From the NCBI GenBank assembly GCA_026224775.1, contig JAMFRP010000026.1:248001-312000 (forward strand): DNA of 64,000 nt. Reading direction: 5' to 3'. This stretch comes from Bacteroidota bacterium. GTDB taxonomy: Bacteria > Bacteroidota > Bacteroidia > Sphingobacteriales > Sphingobacteriaceae. Shown here in pieces: positions 1 through 9,733 of this stretch. The position numbers were made by a program, and so were the translations under genes. The notes beneath the pieces are model-generated. The model did no database searches, had not been told where the DNA came from, and saw nothing but the letters and a program-made list of their open reading frames with translations. Within the stretch, counting starts at the first letter, position 1. Each line of letters opens with the position of its first letter.

Positions 1-159
1 ATGGCGGGTTTTGATGCAAGCTTAATTGGAACAGTAAATAACCTATTGAATACAAAAGCTATTACAGATGCTGAGGATTATTCAGGTACAGGCACCCCTG
101 GCGCAGTTTACTATCAATTAGGAAGAACATTTACAACAACCCTTAAAATGAGGTTCTAA
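1..159 (+). CDS. C-terminal end of a TonB-dependent outer-membrane receptor (partial)
   Basis: An open frame runs from the left edge to a TAA at 157-159; its 5' part lies outside the window. The visible 52 residues end in a beta-strand pattern (GRTFTTTLKMRF) with a terminal phenylalanine, which is the usual last strand of an outer-membrane barrel and typical of Bacteroidota TonB-dependent receptors. The next gene, 23 bp downstream, encodes a lipoprotein, as expected for a receptor plus surface lipoprotein pair (SusCD-like arrangement). The substrate cannot be told from this fragment. The first in-window ATG is probably internal. Confidence 0.6.
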   Translation: MAGFDASLIGTVNNLLNTKAITDAEDYSGTGTPGAVYYQLGRTFTTTLKMRF

Positions 160-182
160 CAAAAAAATTAAAAAATATTAAT

Positions 183-1709
183 ATGAAAAAGATTTATTAT
201 TTGTTGGCCTTTGCTGCACTTGCTTTTTCGGCGTGTCAAAAAGAGCCTACCTTAAACCAGATAACGGTTAAACCGGCTGGAACACCGCCAACAACTGCTT
301 CGATTACATTGGCTGCTCCAGATTATGGTTTATTGCCTTCGAGCGATCCGGCGCAAACCAATCAATTTTTCGGTAGTTTAAGTGCTGCACTTGGTAGTGT
401 CCCTACTATTTTGAATTCAGAATACCCTACCGCGGTTGAAAAATCACAGATAACTGTTACTTTCCAACTGGAGCCTGCTGTTCCTGCTGCAGTTAAATTG
501 GTTGATAGTATTTACAGTCATGTGGCTTACACGCTTTTAGCTACACCTGCAGGCAATAATGACTATACAAAGCTGCCAAAAAATACTTATACCGATTTTA
601 CAGATGCTCAAATATTAACTTGGTTTCCGTATGCAGGCAACCCTACTAATGCTGTAGGTACATCTTGGGGCGCACCTGTTAGTCCTACACTTGCTGTGCC
701 TACATTTAATTATTACGCCAATGGTACTACAACTGTACAAACTTTCGCTTATTTATATAGCGGTACTGCCTGGGGTAAAATATACCTTATTTCTGCAGCT
801 CAATATACAGCTATAGGAAAAGGTGGTACCAGCAATGATTTTGCAGTAGCAGATGAGCCTAACTTACCAGGCTATTTTAGTTCATTATTGAATGCTGATC
901 CTTCTGTATCTGCAACTGCAAATGTTGGTAGTATAGTATACGTAAGCTATAAATTATATGCAGGCAGTGCCGCAAAAACTTACCAGCTGGTAATGCCAAT
1001 GGTTTTTGATGGTTCTAAATGGGTTAATACACAACTTACAGCAACTGCTGTGTTTACAAAAACTAATGGCGTATGGGTAGGCACAACAGATAATTCTGTA
1101 CGCTATACACTTGCTACCGCCGATTATACTACTATTTCTGGTATAAGCGGTATAGCTAGCGCTGCTGCTATAGCTGACATTAAATCACACGGCGACTTTT
1201 CGATTGCAGCTGGTGTTGCTACTGGTGCTGGCAGCAGTTGGACAGATACTCAAATTGCCACTGGCATAACAGCGATTTTGAAAACGCTTTACACTGCACC
1301 GGCAACTGGTCAGAAATTCTATGTTACCTTTAAAACATATGGCGGTTACTCAACAGAAGTTGATGAGTTTAACTTTGATGGTACAAATTTTGTTTACTTG
1401 CCAACGCCAAGTGCTAGTCAGTATACTTTAACAGGTGATGATTACACCACAATAGCAGCTTCTACTGCTACTGGCGCAACATCTTCAGCTATGCAAAACC
1501 TTAACCAATATGGTGACTTCTCAACTTCAGGAGCAACCGCATGGACTCAAGCTCAGATCAATGCTGGTATTGCTGCTGTGCTGACAACAAGGTATCCAAC
1601 AGCTACAGCTAATCAAACTATTGCGGTTACATATGCAATCTATTCTGGTGGTAACACTGTTACTACCGGCAACTTTAAATATAGCGGTACTACCTGGACT
1701 GCCCAATAA
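183..1709 (+). CDS. Surface lipoprotein with internal repeats, partner of the upstream receptor
   Basis: A 508-residue protein with a signal peptide ending in a lipobox (AFSAC, Cys18), so it should be lipid-anchored in the outer membrane. The mature part is rich in Thr, Ala, Ser and Tyr and contains two clearly related C-terminal units (about residues 300-400 and 410-508), each with a YTL..DYTTI start, a GDFS motif, W-T-..QI-..GI..IL..LY and a closing Y-x-G-x-x-x-x-x-x-F-x-[FY]-x-G-T-x-[FW] strand. More diverged units appear upstream. The 23-bp gap to the receptor end implies one operon. I do not recognise a named family; a ligand-binding or surface-exposed role is inferred from anchoring and context only. 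Confidence 0.7.
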   Translation: MKKIYYLLAFAALAFSACQKEPTLNQITVKPAGTPPTTASITLAAPDYGLLPSSDPAQTNQFFGSLSAALGSVPTILNSEYPTAVEKSQITVTFQLEPAVPAAVKLVDSIYSHVAYTLLATPAGNNDYTKLPKNTYTDFTDAQILTWFPYAGNPTNAVGTSWGAPVSPTLAVPTFNYYANGTTTVQTFAYLYSGTAWGKIYLISAAQYTAIGKGGTSNDFAVADEPNLPGYFSSLLNADPSVSATANVGSIVYVSYKLYAGSAAKTYQLVMPMVFDGSKWVNTQLTATAVFTKTNGVWVGTTDNSVRYTLATADYTTISGISGIASAAAIADIKSHGDFSIAAGVATGAGSSWTDTQIATGITAILKTLYTAPATGQKFYVTFKTYGGYSTEVDEFNFDGTNFVYLPTPSASQYTLTGDDYTTIAASTATGATSSAMQNLNQYGDFSTSGATAWTQAQINAGIAAVLTTRYPTATANQTIAVTYAIYSGGNTVTTGNFKYSGTTWTAQ

Positions 1710-1732
1710 GCAAAACAGTAGTAATAAATTAC

Positions 1733-1764
1733 AAAAAGCGCCGTGCAATTGCACGGCGCTTTTT
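1733..1764. terminator. Bidirectional rho-independent terminator
   Basis: A perfect 32-bp palindrome (arms AAAAAGCGCCGTGCAA and its complement) with a GC-rich core and A/T tails on both sides. It lies between the convergent lipoprotein gene (ends 1709) and purM (ends 1832), so it can serve both strands. Confidence 0.9.
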
Positions 1765-1831
1765 GTTTATGCAAAAAAAAGAGGCGCAAACAATGAGCCT
1801 CTTTTTTCTAGCATAGTGTGTGCCTGGTTAT

Positions 1832-3013
1832 TTAGTTATAAATAAATTCCCCAAATTTCGATTGGATAGTTACTTGCTTTTTATCAGCAGCCTCAACACG
1901 GCCAATGATCTGGGCATCTACCCCAAAACTTTTTGATATATCGATCAGGTCCTGTGCAATTTCCTGTGGTACATATAATTCCATACGGTGCCCCATATTA
2001 AATACCTTATACATTTCCTGCCAGCTGGTTTTTGATTCTTCCTGTATCAGCTTAAATAAAGGTGGCACCGGGAATAGGTTGTTTTTGATGATATGTAGGT
2101 CGTCAATAAAATGTAACACCTTAGTTTGCGCGCCGCCGCTGCAGTGTACCATGCCATGTATCTGGTTGCGATAACCATCCAGCATTTTTTTGATGATAGG
2201 GGCATAGGTACGGGTAGGAGACAGTACCAGTTTACCTGCGGTTATTGACTGGCCGTTACCAATATCAACCATATCAGTTAATTTTTTGCTGCCAGAGAAT
2301 ACCAAATCAAATGGTACTGCCGCATCATAGCTTTCCGGGTATTTTTCGGCTATCGATTTATTAAAAACATCATGCCTTGCCGAAGTAAGGCCGTTTGAAC
2401 CCATCCCGCCATTATATTCCTTTTCGTAAGTAGCTTGTCCGTACGAGGTGAGGCCAACAATCACATCGCCGGGTTTAATATTATGGTTTGATATTACCTC
2501 ATCACGTTTCATACGACAGGTAACAGTTGAATCCACAATAATTGTCCGAACCAAATCGCCCACATCAGCAGTTTCTCCGCCTGTTGAATAAATACCTATA
2601 CCGGCATCTCTCAATTCAGTCAAAATCTCTTCTGTGCCGTTTATAATAGCTGCGATAACATCACCCGGAATCAGGTTTTTGTTTCTGCCGATGGTTGATG
2701 ACAGTAAAATATTATCAATAGCACCCACACAAAGCAGGTCGTCTAAGTTCATAATAATAGCATCCTGCGCTATGCCACGCCATACGGATATATCGCCGGT
2801 CTCTTTCCAGTAAGTATAGGCTAATGACGATTTTGTACCCGCGCCATCGGCATGCATAATATTGCAATACGCGTCGTCGTTGGTTAATATATCAGGCACT
2901 ATTTTGCAAAAGGCTTTCGGAAAAATACCCTTATCGATATTTTTAATTGCATTATGTACATCATCTTTTGATGCAGATACGCCTCGGAGATCATATCTTT
3001 GCGAAGAAATCAT
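1832..3013 (-). CDS. purM: Phosphoribosylformylglycinamidine cyclo-ligase (AIR synthase)
   Basis: A 393-residue PurM-family enzyme, which closes FGAM to aminoimidazole ribotide with ATP in purine synthesis. The order of signatures fits the PurM/PurL superfamily: HADGAGTKSSLAY near residue 55, QDAIIMNLDDLLCVGA near 85, STGGETADVGD near 145, the GLTSYG segment near 190 and an HCSGGAQTKVL segment near 290. The length matches the longer Bacteroidota form. I start at the ATG at 3013; an in-frame TTG two codons upstream is possible. purL, another step of the same pathway, lies about 10 kb away on the other strand, so the two are not co-transcribed. Confidence 0.9.
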   Translation of the reverse strand: MISSQRYDLRGVSASKDDVHNAIKNIDKGIFPKAFCKIVPDILTNDDAYCNIMHADGAGTKSSLAYTYWKETGDISVWRGIAQDAIIMNLDDLLCVGAIDNILLSSTIGRNKNLIPGDVIAAIINGTEEILTELRDAGIGIYSTGGETADVGDLVRTIIVDSTVTCRMKRDEVISNHNIKPGDVIVGLTSYGQATYEKEYNGGMGSNGLTSARHDVFNKSIAEKYPESYDAAVPFDLVFSGSKKLTDMVDIGNGQSITAGKLVLSPTRTYAPIIKKMLDGYRNQIHGMVHCSGGAQTKVLHFIDDLHIIKNNLFPVPPLFKLIQEESKTSWQEMYKVFNMGHRMELYVPQEIAQDLIDISKSFGVDAQIIGRVEAADKKQVTIQSKFGEFIYN

Positions 3014-3061
3014 GGGCAAATATAGTGCTTATTAATTTTTATCAAACTCAAATCAACTACT

Positions 3062-4867
3062 TTGCAGTATCCGGGGTACATTAAGTTAGCAAAAAGGGTC
3101 GCCAACAAAATAAATAAGTGGCGTTTAAAAAGGAACATACAGCGTAATTTTCTTATTTATTGTAGTGTTGTAGTTGGTCTTTTAGGCGGTTTAGCCGCTA
3201 TTTTATTAAAGTATGTTGTCGGTTTAATGGAAGAGCTGAGCAAGGATATTGCCGCTCACCTGTATTATCATTTAGCTTATGCGTTTTTACCGGCGCTAGG
3301 TATCCTGCTTACTGTTTTTTACCAGCACGTCATCAACCGCGATCATATCGAAAAAGGGATTGGTCGTGTTATCATCAATATAAAACGTAACCGCTCAAAT
3401 ATTAAAATAAATAATGTTTATGCCCACCTGGCTACAAGCTCATTAACGGTTGGTTTCGGCGGCTCATCAGGTCTGGAAGCGCCAATTGTAGTAATGGGCG
3501 CGGCATTGGGTTCAAATACAGGCAAGTTTTTCAATCTCAGCCCATACGAAAAAACAGTTTTAATAGCTGCGGGTGCTTCGGCGGGTATTGCCGCGGTGTT
3601 TAACAGCCCCATTGCAGGTGTATTGTTTTCATTAGAGATATTGATAGGTGAGATAACTATCCCCACATTTATTCCTTTATTAATAGCTTCGGCAACAGGC
3701 GTGGTGGTATCCAAATTGTTGTACTCAGGCCAGCTTTTTCACCTGGTAACAGGGGGCTGGGTTTTAAATGCGATACCGTTTTATGTAATACTTGGTTTAT
3801 TTAGCGGATGGATTTCGGTATATATCTCTAAGGTTGCCGGTAAATTGGAGCATGGCATATTTAAAAAATATAATCGCTATCAAAGAGCACTATTTGGCGG
3901 TTTAATATTAGGTGTTATCATTATGATATTCCCGGCTTTATTTGGCGAGGGTTATAGCCACCTGCAAGGCATACTAAATGGTAATATTGATGCATTAAAA
4001 AACGAAACATTATTTACCAGGTGGTTAGATTATCCATTGGTAATGTTGTTGTTTATAGCCGGGTTGGTATTTATGAAAATTGTGGCTGCCGGCATTACAA
4101 TCGGCTCCGGTGGTAATGGCGGTACATTTGCCCCAACAATGTTTACAGGAGCTTTTTTAGGATTATTTGTAGCCTTTGCAGTAAACCAAACAGGTTTGGT
4201 GCATTTAAGTGTAAGTAATTTTATAGCGGTAGGCATGGCAGGCGCATTAAGCGGAGTAATGCATGCACCGTTAACCGCTATATTCCTTATCGCTGAAATT
4301 ACTGGCGGCTATGTATTGTTTATTCCGTTGATGATTGTATCCGCAATATCTTATGTAATATCCCGCATATACAATCCATACAATATGTACTGGAAGGAGT
4401 TGATCCACGAGCAAAAGCTGTACCCCGACCATGATTTTAATATGCTTGATGCCATTAGGATAGATAGTATTATCAATAAAAGTTCTAATGTGTTAAACAA
4501 ATCGATGTTGATCAGCGATTTTTATCATATCCTGTCAAATACCGACGTAAATATTTTTGCTGTTTTGGATGATGAAGGGGAGATGGAAGGTGTGATCTTA
4601 ATGGATCAGGTCCGCAAGCAATTATTTAACCAACGGGAGTCTTCTGCGAAGATTGAAGAGATCATGACCCCGCCGCCTACTATAATTGATTATTACCAAC
4701 CGGTAAGCAGCATTATGGAAGTTTTTGATGCACTGGATGCCTGGCAGTTGCCGGTAGTTAAAGATGGTGTGTTTTTAGGTTTTATATCTAAATCCGCTCT
4801 GCTTTCCAAATACCGTGATCTGATCATCAAGCAACATAAGGAAACAGATCTTTTCGCGAAGATATAG
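3062..4867 (+). CDS. ClC-family chloride channel or Cl-/H+ antiporter with C-terminal CBS pair
   Basis: A 601-residue integral membrane protein. About ten hydrophobic helices cover residues 30-430 and carry ClC landmarks: GSSGLEAPIV (the GxEGP-type selectivity segment), a FSLEIL segment, and GGTFAPTMFTGAFLG (the GxFxP segment). The cytosolic C-terminus (about 460-590) contains two CBS-like segments, including EEIMTPPPTIID and LPVVKDGVFLGFISKSALLSKY, which usually sense adenine nucleotides. The first in-frame ATG falls inside a transmembrane helix, so a TTG at 3062 or a nearby non-ATG codon must be the start. It is divergent from purM across a 48-bp gap. Channel and antiporter modes cannot be separated here. 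Confidence 0.85.
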   Translation: MQYPGYIKLAKRVANKINKWRLKRNIQRNFLIYCSVVVGLLGGLAAILLKYVVGLMEELSKDIAAHLYYHLAYAFLPALGILLTVFYQHVINRDHIEKGIGRVIINIKRNRSNIKINNVYAHLATSSLTVGFGGSSGLEAPIVVMGAALGSNTGKFFNLSPYEKTVLIAAGASAGIAAVFNSPIAGVLFSLEILIGEITIPTFIPLLIASATGVVVSKLLYSGQLFHLVTGGWVLNAIPFYVILGLFSGWISVYISKVAGKLEHGIFKKYNRYQRALFGGLILGVIIMIFPALFGEGYSHLQGILNGNIDALKNETLFTRWLDYPLVMLLFIAGLVFMKIVAAGITIGSGGNGGTFAPTMFTGAFLGLFVAFAVNQTGLVHLSVSNFIAVGMAGALSGVMHAPLTAIFLIAEITGGYVLFIPLMIVSAISYVISRIYNPYNMYWKELIHEQKLYPDHDFNMLDAIRIDSIINKSSNVLNKSMLISDFYHILSNTDVNIFAVLDDEGEMEGVILMDQVRKQLFNQRESSAKIEEIMTPPPTIIDYYQPVSSIMEVFDALDAWQLPVVKDGVFLGFISKSALLSKYRDLIIKQHKETDLFAKI

Positions 4868-5081
4868 TCAGAACCAGGATTAAACAGATTTATTGGATTT
4901 GCAGGATATTACATGTCATTGCGAGGAACGAAGCAATCGCGAATTTGCATAGTTCGCCTTGCTTCCTTGCGATTGCTTCGTTCCTCGCAATGACGTGGTT
5001 TCTATAGGGTTTTCTTAAAGAAACCCTGCGGTGACTAATCCTGATAATCTGTTTAATCCAATAAATCCTGGTTCAGACAGC
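4868..5081. repeat. REP-like intergenic inverted repeats
   Basis: No gene is seen between the ClC and glutamine synthetase genes, which converge here. The spacer holds a perfect 26-bp inverted repeat (4915-4940 against 4969-4994, beginning GTCATTGCGAGGAACG). It is flanked by related modules on both sides (4871-4900 and 5045-5074, sharing CCAGGATT/AATCCTGG and CTGTTTAATCC-type units), and a short hairpin AGGGTTT/AAACCCT lies near 5007-5027. Such elements are commonly scattered in Bacteroidota intergenic DNA and may act as terminators for both genes. Confidence 0.8.
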
Positions 5082-7253
5082 TTATATAAACAACAACTCC
5101 CTAAACTTAGGCAGCGGCCATACCGAATCATCAACAAATTGCTCCAGCTTATCTACATGGTAGCGTATCGGCGCGAAATAGGTTTTTACCTTTTCATCAT
5201 AAGCAATAGCCTTGTCGCGTAAATTCTCAATATTATTTGCTTTTTTACGTTCCTGCACCATGGCGTCTACATCAGTGCGGATCGCGTTAATATGTTCCGA
5301 GATTCTGGTGATTATATCCAACTGGGTTTTGTATAACTCCGCCGATAAACCAAGTTCTTTTAATCCCTTAACATTTTCAATCAGTTTGGTTTGGTAGGAT
5401 AGTGCCGCCGGTAAAATAACATTGTTGGCAAGCTCACCCATCACACGGGCCTCTATCTGTAATTTTTTGTAAAAACTTTCCAGTAAAATCTCATGGCGTG
5501 CATGAGCTTCGCGAGGAGTGAATAAACCAGTTTCTTTAAATAAGGTTTCTGATTTTTCCGAAATTATCACATCAAGCGCTTTAGGCGTGGTTTTAAAGTT
5601 TGATAAACCTCTTTCTTCTGCAAGCTTTTCCCAGTCGTCGCTATAACCATTTCCTTCAAAGCGGATCTTTTTTGATTCCTTAATATAACGTTTGATGATA
5701 GTTAATATCGCCACATCCTTTTTCTCGCCTTTTTTCAGCAGTTTATCAACGTCAACCTTAAACTTTTTAAGCTGATCAGCCACAATAAGGTTAAGCGTGG
5801 TCATAGGCGCTGCCGAGTTGGCCGATGAACCCACCGCGCGGAACTCAAATTTATTCCCAGTAAACGCGAATGGCGATGTACGGTTCCTATCGGTATTATC
5901 CTTTAATATCTGTGGTATTTTAGGGATACCCTGCCATAATAAAGCATCGTCCTTAATTATTTTGCTGATCCTTGAGGTTTCTATCTCGTCCAATACTTCG
6001 CTCAGCTGACTTCCTAAGAATATCGACATGATAGCAGGTGGCGCTTCGCTCGCCCCTAAACGATGGTCATTGTTAACCGATGCAATGGATGCCCTTAGTA
6101 AATCTGCGTGCTCATACACCGCTCTGATGGTGTTTACAAAGAAAGTAAGGAACATCAGGTTGTTTTTAGGCGTTTTGCCCGGCGATAACAAGTTTTTACC
6201 GGTATTGGTAATCAACGACCAGTTATTATGCTTGCCCGAGCCGTTGATGCCCGCATAAGGTTTCTCGTGCAGTAATACTTTAAAGTTATGGCGTTTTGCT
6301 ACCCTGTCCATCAAATCCATCAATAATTGGTTGTGGTCAATAGCTAAATTTATCTCTTCGTATATAGGTGCGCATTCAAACTGCGATGGCGCAACCTCGT
6401 TATGTCGTGTTTTAAGTGGGATGCCTAATAATAAGGCCTCGGTTTCCATATCCTGCATAAATGCGTAAACGCGCTCAGGTATCGATCCGAAGTAATGATC
6501 CTCCAACTGCTGGTTTTTAGCCGACATGTGCCCGAATAATGTACGACCAGTTAGATGCAGATCGGGGCGTGCATTATATAAGGCTATATCAACCAAAAAG
6601 TATTCCTGCTCAATACCTAATGATGCATTTACTTTTTCGATGCTTTTATCAAAATAATGGCAAACATCAATAGCCGCTTTATCTAAAACACTTAATGCCT
6701 TTAATAATGGTACCTTATAATCAAGCGCTTCACCGGTATAGGATACAAATACAGTTGGTATACATAAGGTACGTGCCATTATAAATGCAGGGGAGGATGG
6801 ATCCCAGGCAGTATAACCGCGTGCTTCAAAAGTATTACGTATTCCTCCGCTTGGAAAGCTGGATGCATCCGGCTCTTGTTGTGCCAAAGCATCACCTGAG
6901 AACTTTTCAATTCCGGTACCATCTTCTGATGGCTCAAAAAAAGCGTCATGCTTCTCGGCTGTGGTACCGGTAAGCGGTTGAAACCAGTGTGTATAATGTG
7001 TAGCGCCCTTACCTAATGCCCATGATTTCATAGCCGATGCTACTTGCTCAGCCATATCCCGGGGGATGGGCTCACCTTTTTCTATTGAATTAATAATTCC
7101 CTGGTAAGCATCTGTTGAAAGATACTCTTTCATTTTCTTTTTATCGAAAACATTGGCACCAAAAAAATCAGAGATTTTTTGAAAAGGTATTTTTACTTCA
7201 GGTATCGTCCTGCTCTGTACGGTCCTGAGCGCTTGAAATCGGATGTTAGACAT
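5082..7253 (-). CDS. glnN: Glutamine synthetase type III
   Basis: A 723-residue protein, the size of GSIII enzymes (about 700-730 residues) rather than GSI or GSII. It makes glutamine from glutamate, ammonia and ATP. Family segments visible in order: the N-terminal ANVFDKKKMKEYLS region, THYTHWFQPLTG, LGIEQEYFLVD, KTRHNEVAPSQFECAPIYEE (NEVAPSQ is a GSIII hallmark), EKPYAGINGSGKHNNWSL, LGASEAPPAIMS and RNRTSPFAFTGNKFEFRAVG. It is divergent from an ammonium transporter, so uptake and assimilation sit together. A TATTTTTG box on the minus strand (7284-7291) fits the Bacteroidota -7 element. Confidence 0.95.
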   Translation of the reverse strand: MSNIRFQALRTVQSRTIPEVKIPFQKISDFFGANVFDKKKMKEYLSTDAYQGIINSIEKGEPIPRDMAEQVASAMKSWALGKGATHYTHWFQPLTGTTAEKHDAFFEPSEDGTGIEKFSGDALAQQEPDASSFPSGGIRNTFEARGYTAWDPSSPAFIMARTLCIPTVFVSYTGEALDYKVPLLKALSVLDKAAIDVCHYFDKSIEKVNASLGIEQEYFLVDIALYNARPDLHLTGRTLFGHMSAKNQQLEDHYFGSIPERVYAFMQDMETEALLLGIPLKTRHNEVAPSQFECAPIYEEINLAIDHNQLLMDLMDRVAKRHNFKVLLHEKPYAGINGSGKHNNWSLITNTGKNLLSPGKTPKNNLMFLTFFVNTIRAVYEHADLLRASIASVNNDHRLGASEAPPAIMSIFLGSQLSEVLDEIETSRISKIIKDDALLWQGIPKIPQILKDNTDRNRTSPFAFTGNKFEFRAVGSSANSAAPMTTLNLIVADQLKKFKVDVDKLLKKGEKKDVAILTIIKRYIKESKKIRFEGNGYSDDWEKLAEERGLSNFKTTPKALDVIISEKSETLFKETGLFTPREAHARHEILLESFYKKLQIEARVMGELANNVILPAALSYQTKLIENVKGLKELGLSAELYKTQLDIITRISEHINAIRTDVDAMVQERKKANNIENLRDKAIAYDEKVKTYFAPIRYHVDKLEQFVDDSVWPLPKFRELLFI

Positions 7254-7823
7254 GTAAGGGTTTTTAAATTATTCGGTTTACATCAAAAATAGAATTATCA
7301 TTTAAATTTTATACTGTGTTTTAATCTAAATTAAATACTGTCGTATTTTTTCAATAAAAAGTTAAATTTTTCATTTTTTTATAAAATTATAACGGTTTTT
7401 CATGTTGTTTTGGATTTTGTAGTCCTTATTTTGCCTTAAAACGTGCTTATAATTAATAAATTTATTAAAAAATTGACACTGTTTGTTAAAAAAGCTAGTT
7501 TTAAATGAGTTTTGATTGTTAATTTTATAATTACTTTTTGTTAACAGATAAAAACTTTTTAAAATCGACACTAAAATTACTATGTTTTTTAAAATATTGA
7601 TAAATATTGAAATTTTAACAATTTTTTTAAGGTTAAAATTTGTTTTTGTTAAATTTCATGCATAGTTTTATGAAAGTTTTAAAGAAAGGATGGTTTAACC
7701 AATACTTTTAATAAAACTAATGCAAATACTGACCATAATATTTATTAAAAAATGCAACCCTCTTACATTTTTATATAATTAAACTAAAAACAATCAAATC
7801 AAACTAAATTAAACAAACAAACG
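7254..7823. promoter_or_regulatory. AT-rich divergent regulatory region between glnN and amt
   Basis: A 570-bp spacer that is very AT-rich and carries no convincing gene. A minus-strand TATTTTTG (7284-7291) matches the TAnnTTTG -7 box for glnN, giving a short leader. I see no clear -33 box, sigma-54 site or riboswitch. The long length and divergent nitrogen genes suggest promoters and regulator sites, but I cannot define them from sequence alone. Confidence 0.4.
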
Positions 7824-9446
7824 ATGAAAGTAAATTCTACAAAGCACAACTTACTCAGCTCGCTCAGGCAGCTGACGCGGGAAAAATGGGCGCTGGGTGC
7901 GACCATTTTTACAGGGAAAATGTTGGGATTGCTGGCAGTTTTGGTTGCAATGGTAACATTGCCCGGCTTGCTTGGTACTACAGCACACGCCGCAGCCGCT
8001 GCACCTCCAAAACCTACCGATCTGGAAACATCAATGATGAATTCAATCAACACAGCATGGACATTAGTAGCAGCGTTCCTTGTATTTGGTATGCAGGCTG
8101 GTTTCGTTATGCTTGAGGCTGGTTTTGCCCGCAAACGCGAAACTGTTAACGTTTTGATGGAGTGTATGTTCGACACCTGTCTTTGCGGTATTTTATTTTA
8201 CGCTATTGGCTACGCATTTATGTTTGGTTGGGGTAATGGCTTCATCGGCTGGCATGGAGATCCTTCATTAAAAGCTGACGGATCATGGTTCTTCTTACAA
8301 AATACCCCTGCAACATATTCAGGCACAGGTATCCCTGTAATTGCGCATTGGATATTCCAGTATGCTTTTGCCGATACTTGCTCAACAATTGTTTCAGGCG
8401 CGATGATTGGCCGTACCAGTTTCCGTGGAGATATCCTTTACTCTATTGGTATCACAGGCTTCATCTACCCAATTATTGGTCACTGGGCTTGGGGTCCTGA
8501 TGGATGGTTAGCTTTAATGGGCTCAGCCGGACATTTCTACACCAGCTTAGGTCAAGGTTTCCGCGATTTTGCAGGTTCAACTGTAGTACATACTATTGGT
8601 GGGGTTGCTTCGCTGGCAGGAGCCATAGTTTTAGGCCCACGTTTGGGTAGGATATTCGCACGGGATGATAAAGAAAAAGGCGGTATGCCACCGGGACACA
8701 ATATGCTTATGGCCGCTGTAGGTACATTTATACTATGGTTTGGCTGGTACGGTTTCAACCCTGGTAGCTCACTTTCAGCAATGGATGCTCAAGGTATAGG
8801 CCGTATTGCTACCAATACTACACTTGCAGCTTGCGGCGGTGGTTTAACAGCTATGTTTGCCGCTTTATGGTGGGGAACTACTAAAGGTAAATTCGATTTG
8901 GGTTTCACCTTAAATGGTACTTTAGCTGGTCTTGTTGCTATCACTTGCCCTTGTTATTGGGTTAGCCCGCTTGGTGGCTTATTATTAGGTGGTATTGCAG
9001 GTTTCGTAGTGTTTGGCGGTATGTATTTGTTAGAGTGGTTACGTATTGACGATCCAGTTGGTGCAGTTTCAGTTCACGGCTTAGCTGGTATCTGGGGTAC
9101 ATTATCTCTAGGTTTATTTGCAACCGGCGAATACGGTGTTACCGGCCCAACAGGTGCTGATACCAGTGCACCTAACCTTGTAAAAGGTTTATTTTACGGT
9201 GGCGATGCAAGTATCCTTAAAGCGCAGGCTATAGGTACATTTACTATCGCGATAGCGGTGTTTGTTGTAACTTTTGTTATGATGTACGTTATAAATAAAT
9301 TACCACACCCTTGGAAACTACGTGTTGAAGAACATGGTGAACTAAGCGGCCTTGATGTATTTGATCATGGTATTGAAGTTTACCCGGCACAAGATGATGA
9401 GATCAGCATAAACGGATTGTTCGAAAAATCCCCTGTATCTGCATAA
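7824..9446 (+). CDS. amt: Ammonium transporter (Amt family)
   Basis: A 540-residue polytopic membrane protein of the Amt/Mep/Rh family, which moves ammonium across the inner membrane. Family segments include FGMQAGFVMLEAGF, DFAGSTVVHTIGG (the conserved Asp of the recruitment site), FGWYGFNPGS, and DDPVGAVSVHGLAGIWGTLSLGLF with the pore histidine. About 60 residues precede the core, including a hydrophobic segment ending in an AHA-like signal peptidase site, longer than most Amt proteins; it may be a cleaved signal. The partner enzyme glnN is divergent and no PII (glnK) gene is adjacent. The beta-barrel gene downstream is separated by a terminator. Confidence 0.92.
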   Translation: MKVNSTKHNLLSSLRQLTREKWALGATIFTGKMLGLLAVLVAMVTLPGLLGTTAHAAAAAPPKPTDLETSMMNSINTAWTLVAAFLVFGMQAGFVMLEAGFARKRETVNVLMECMFDTCLCGILFYAIGYAFMFGWGNGFIGWHGDPSLKADGSWFFLQNTPATYSGTGIPVIAHWIFQYAFADTCSTIVSGAMIGRTSFRGDILYSIGITGFIYPIIGHWAWGPDGWLALMGSAGHFYTSLGQGFRDFAGSTVVHTIGGVASLAGAIVLGPRLGRIFARDDKEKGGMPPGHNMLMAAVGTFILWFGWYGFNPGSSLSAMDAQGIGRIATNTTLAACGGGLTAMFAALWWGTTKGKFDLGFTLNGTLAGLVAITCPCYWVSPLGGLLLGGIAGFVVFGGMYLLEWLRIDDPVGAVSVHGLAGIWGTLSLGLFATGEYGVTGPTGADTSAPNLVKGLFYGGDASILKAQAIGTFTIAIAVFVVTFVMMYVINKLPHPWKLRVEEHGELSGLDVFDHGIEVYPAQDDEISINGLFEKSPVSA

Positions 9447-9460
9447 TACATTATTATAAT

Positions 9461-9485
9461 ACCCTGCGCGTTAATCGCGCAGGGT
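9461..9485 (+). terminator. Terminator after amt
   Basis: Perfect 10-bp arms (ACCCTGCGCG / CGCGCAGGGT) with a 5-nt loop, followed by TCTT, 15 bp after the amt stop codon. Confidence 0.75.
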
Positions 9486-9733
9486 TCTTACAGTCCTCTT
9501 AGCTTATTGAAAAAATTATCATATACCCTGCCTTTTGGTAGGATAGGCTCCTTATTGTTTTATAAATTCTCAACCTGTTTATTGTAAATAATTAAAAATG
9601 AGCTACTTGATAATAATTTTGAAATTGTGGCATTTGTTTGGTACAGCAAAACGCCATCAACTACAACCATGTACTATTTATTCAAAAAAATCAACCTTCA
9701 ACTTATAATTAACCCCATTAACAATCCCCAAAA

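Noticed and set aside
4915..4994. Insertion-sequence ends
   Set aside because: The perfect 26-bp inverted repeat encloses only 28 bp and no transposase, so it is a REP-like element, not an IS.
7799..8176. Antisense ORF of 125 codons opposite amt
   Set aside because: A shadow of the strongly conserved Amt frame on the other strand, without protein-like family features or its own signals.
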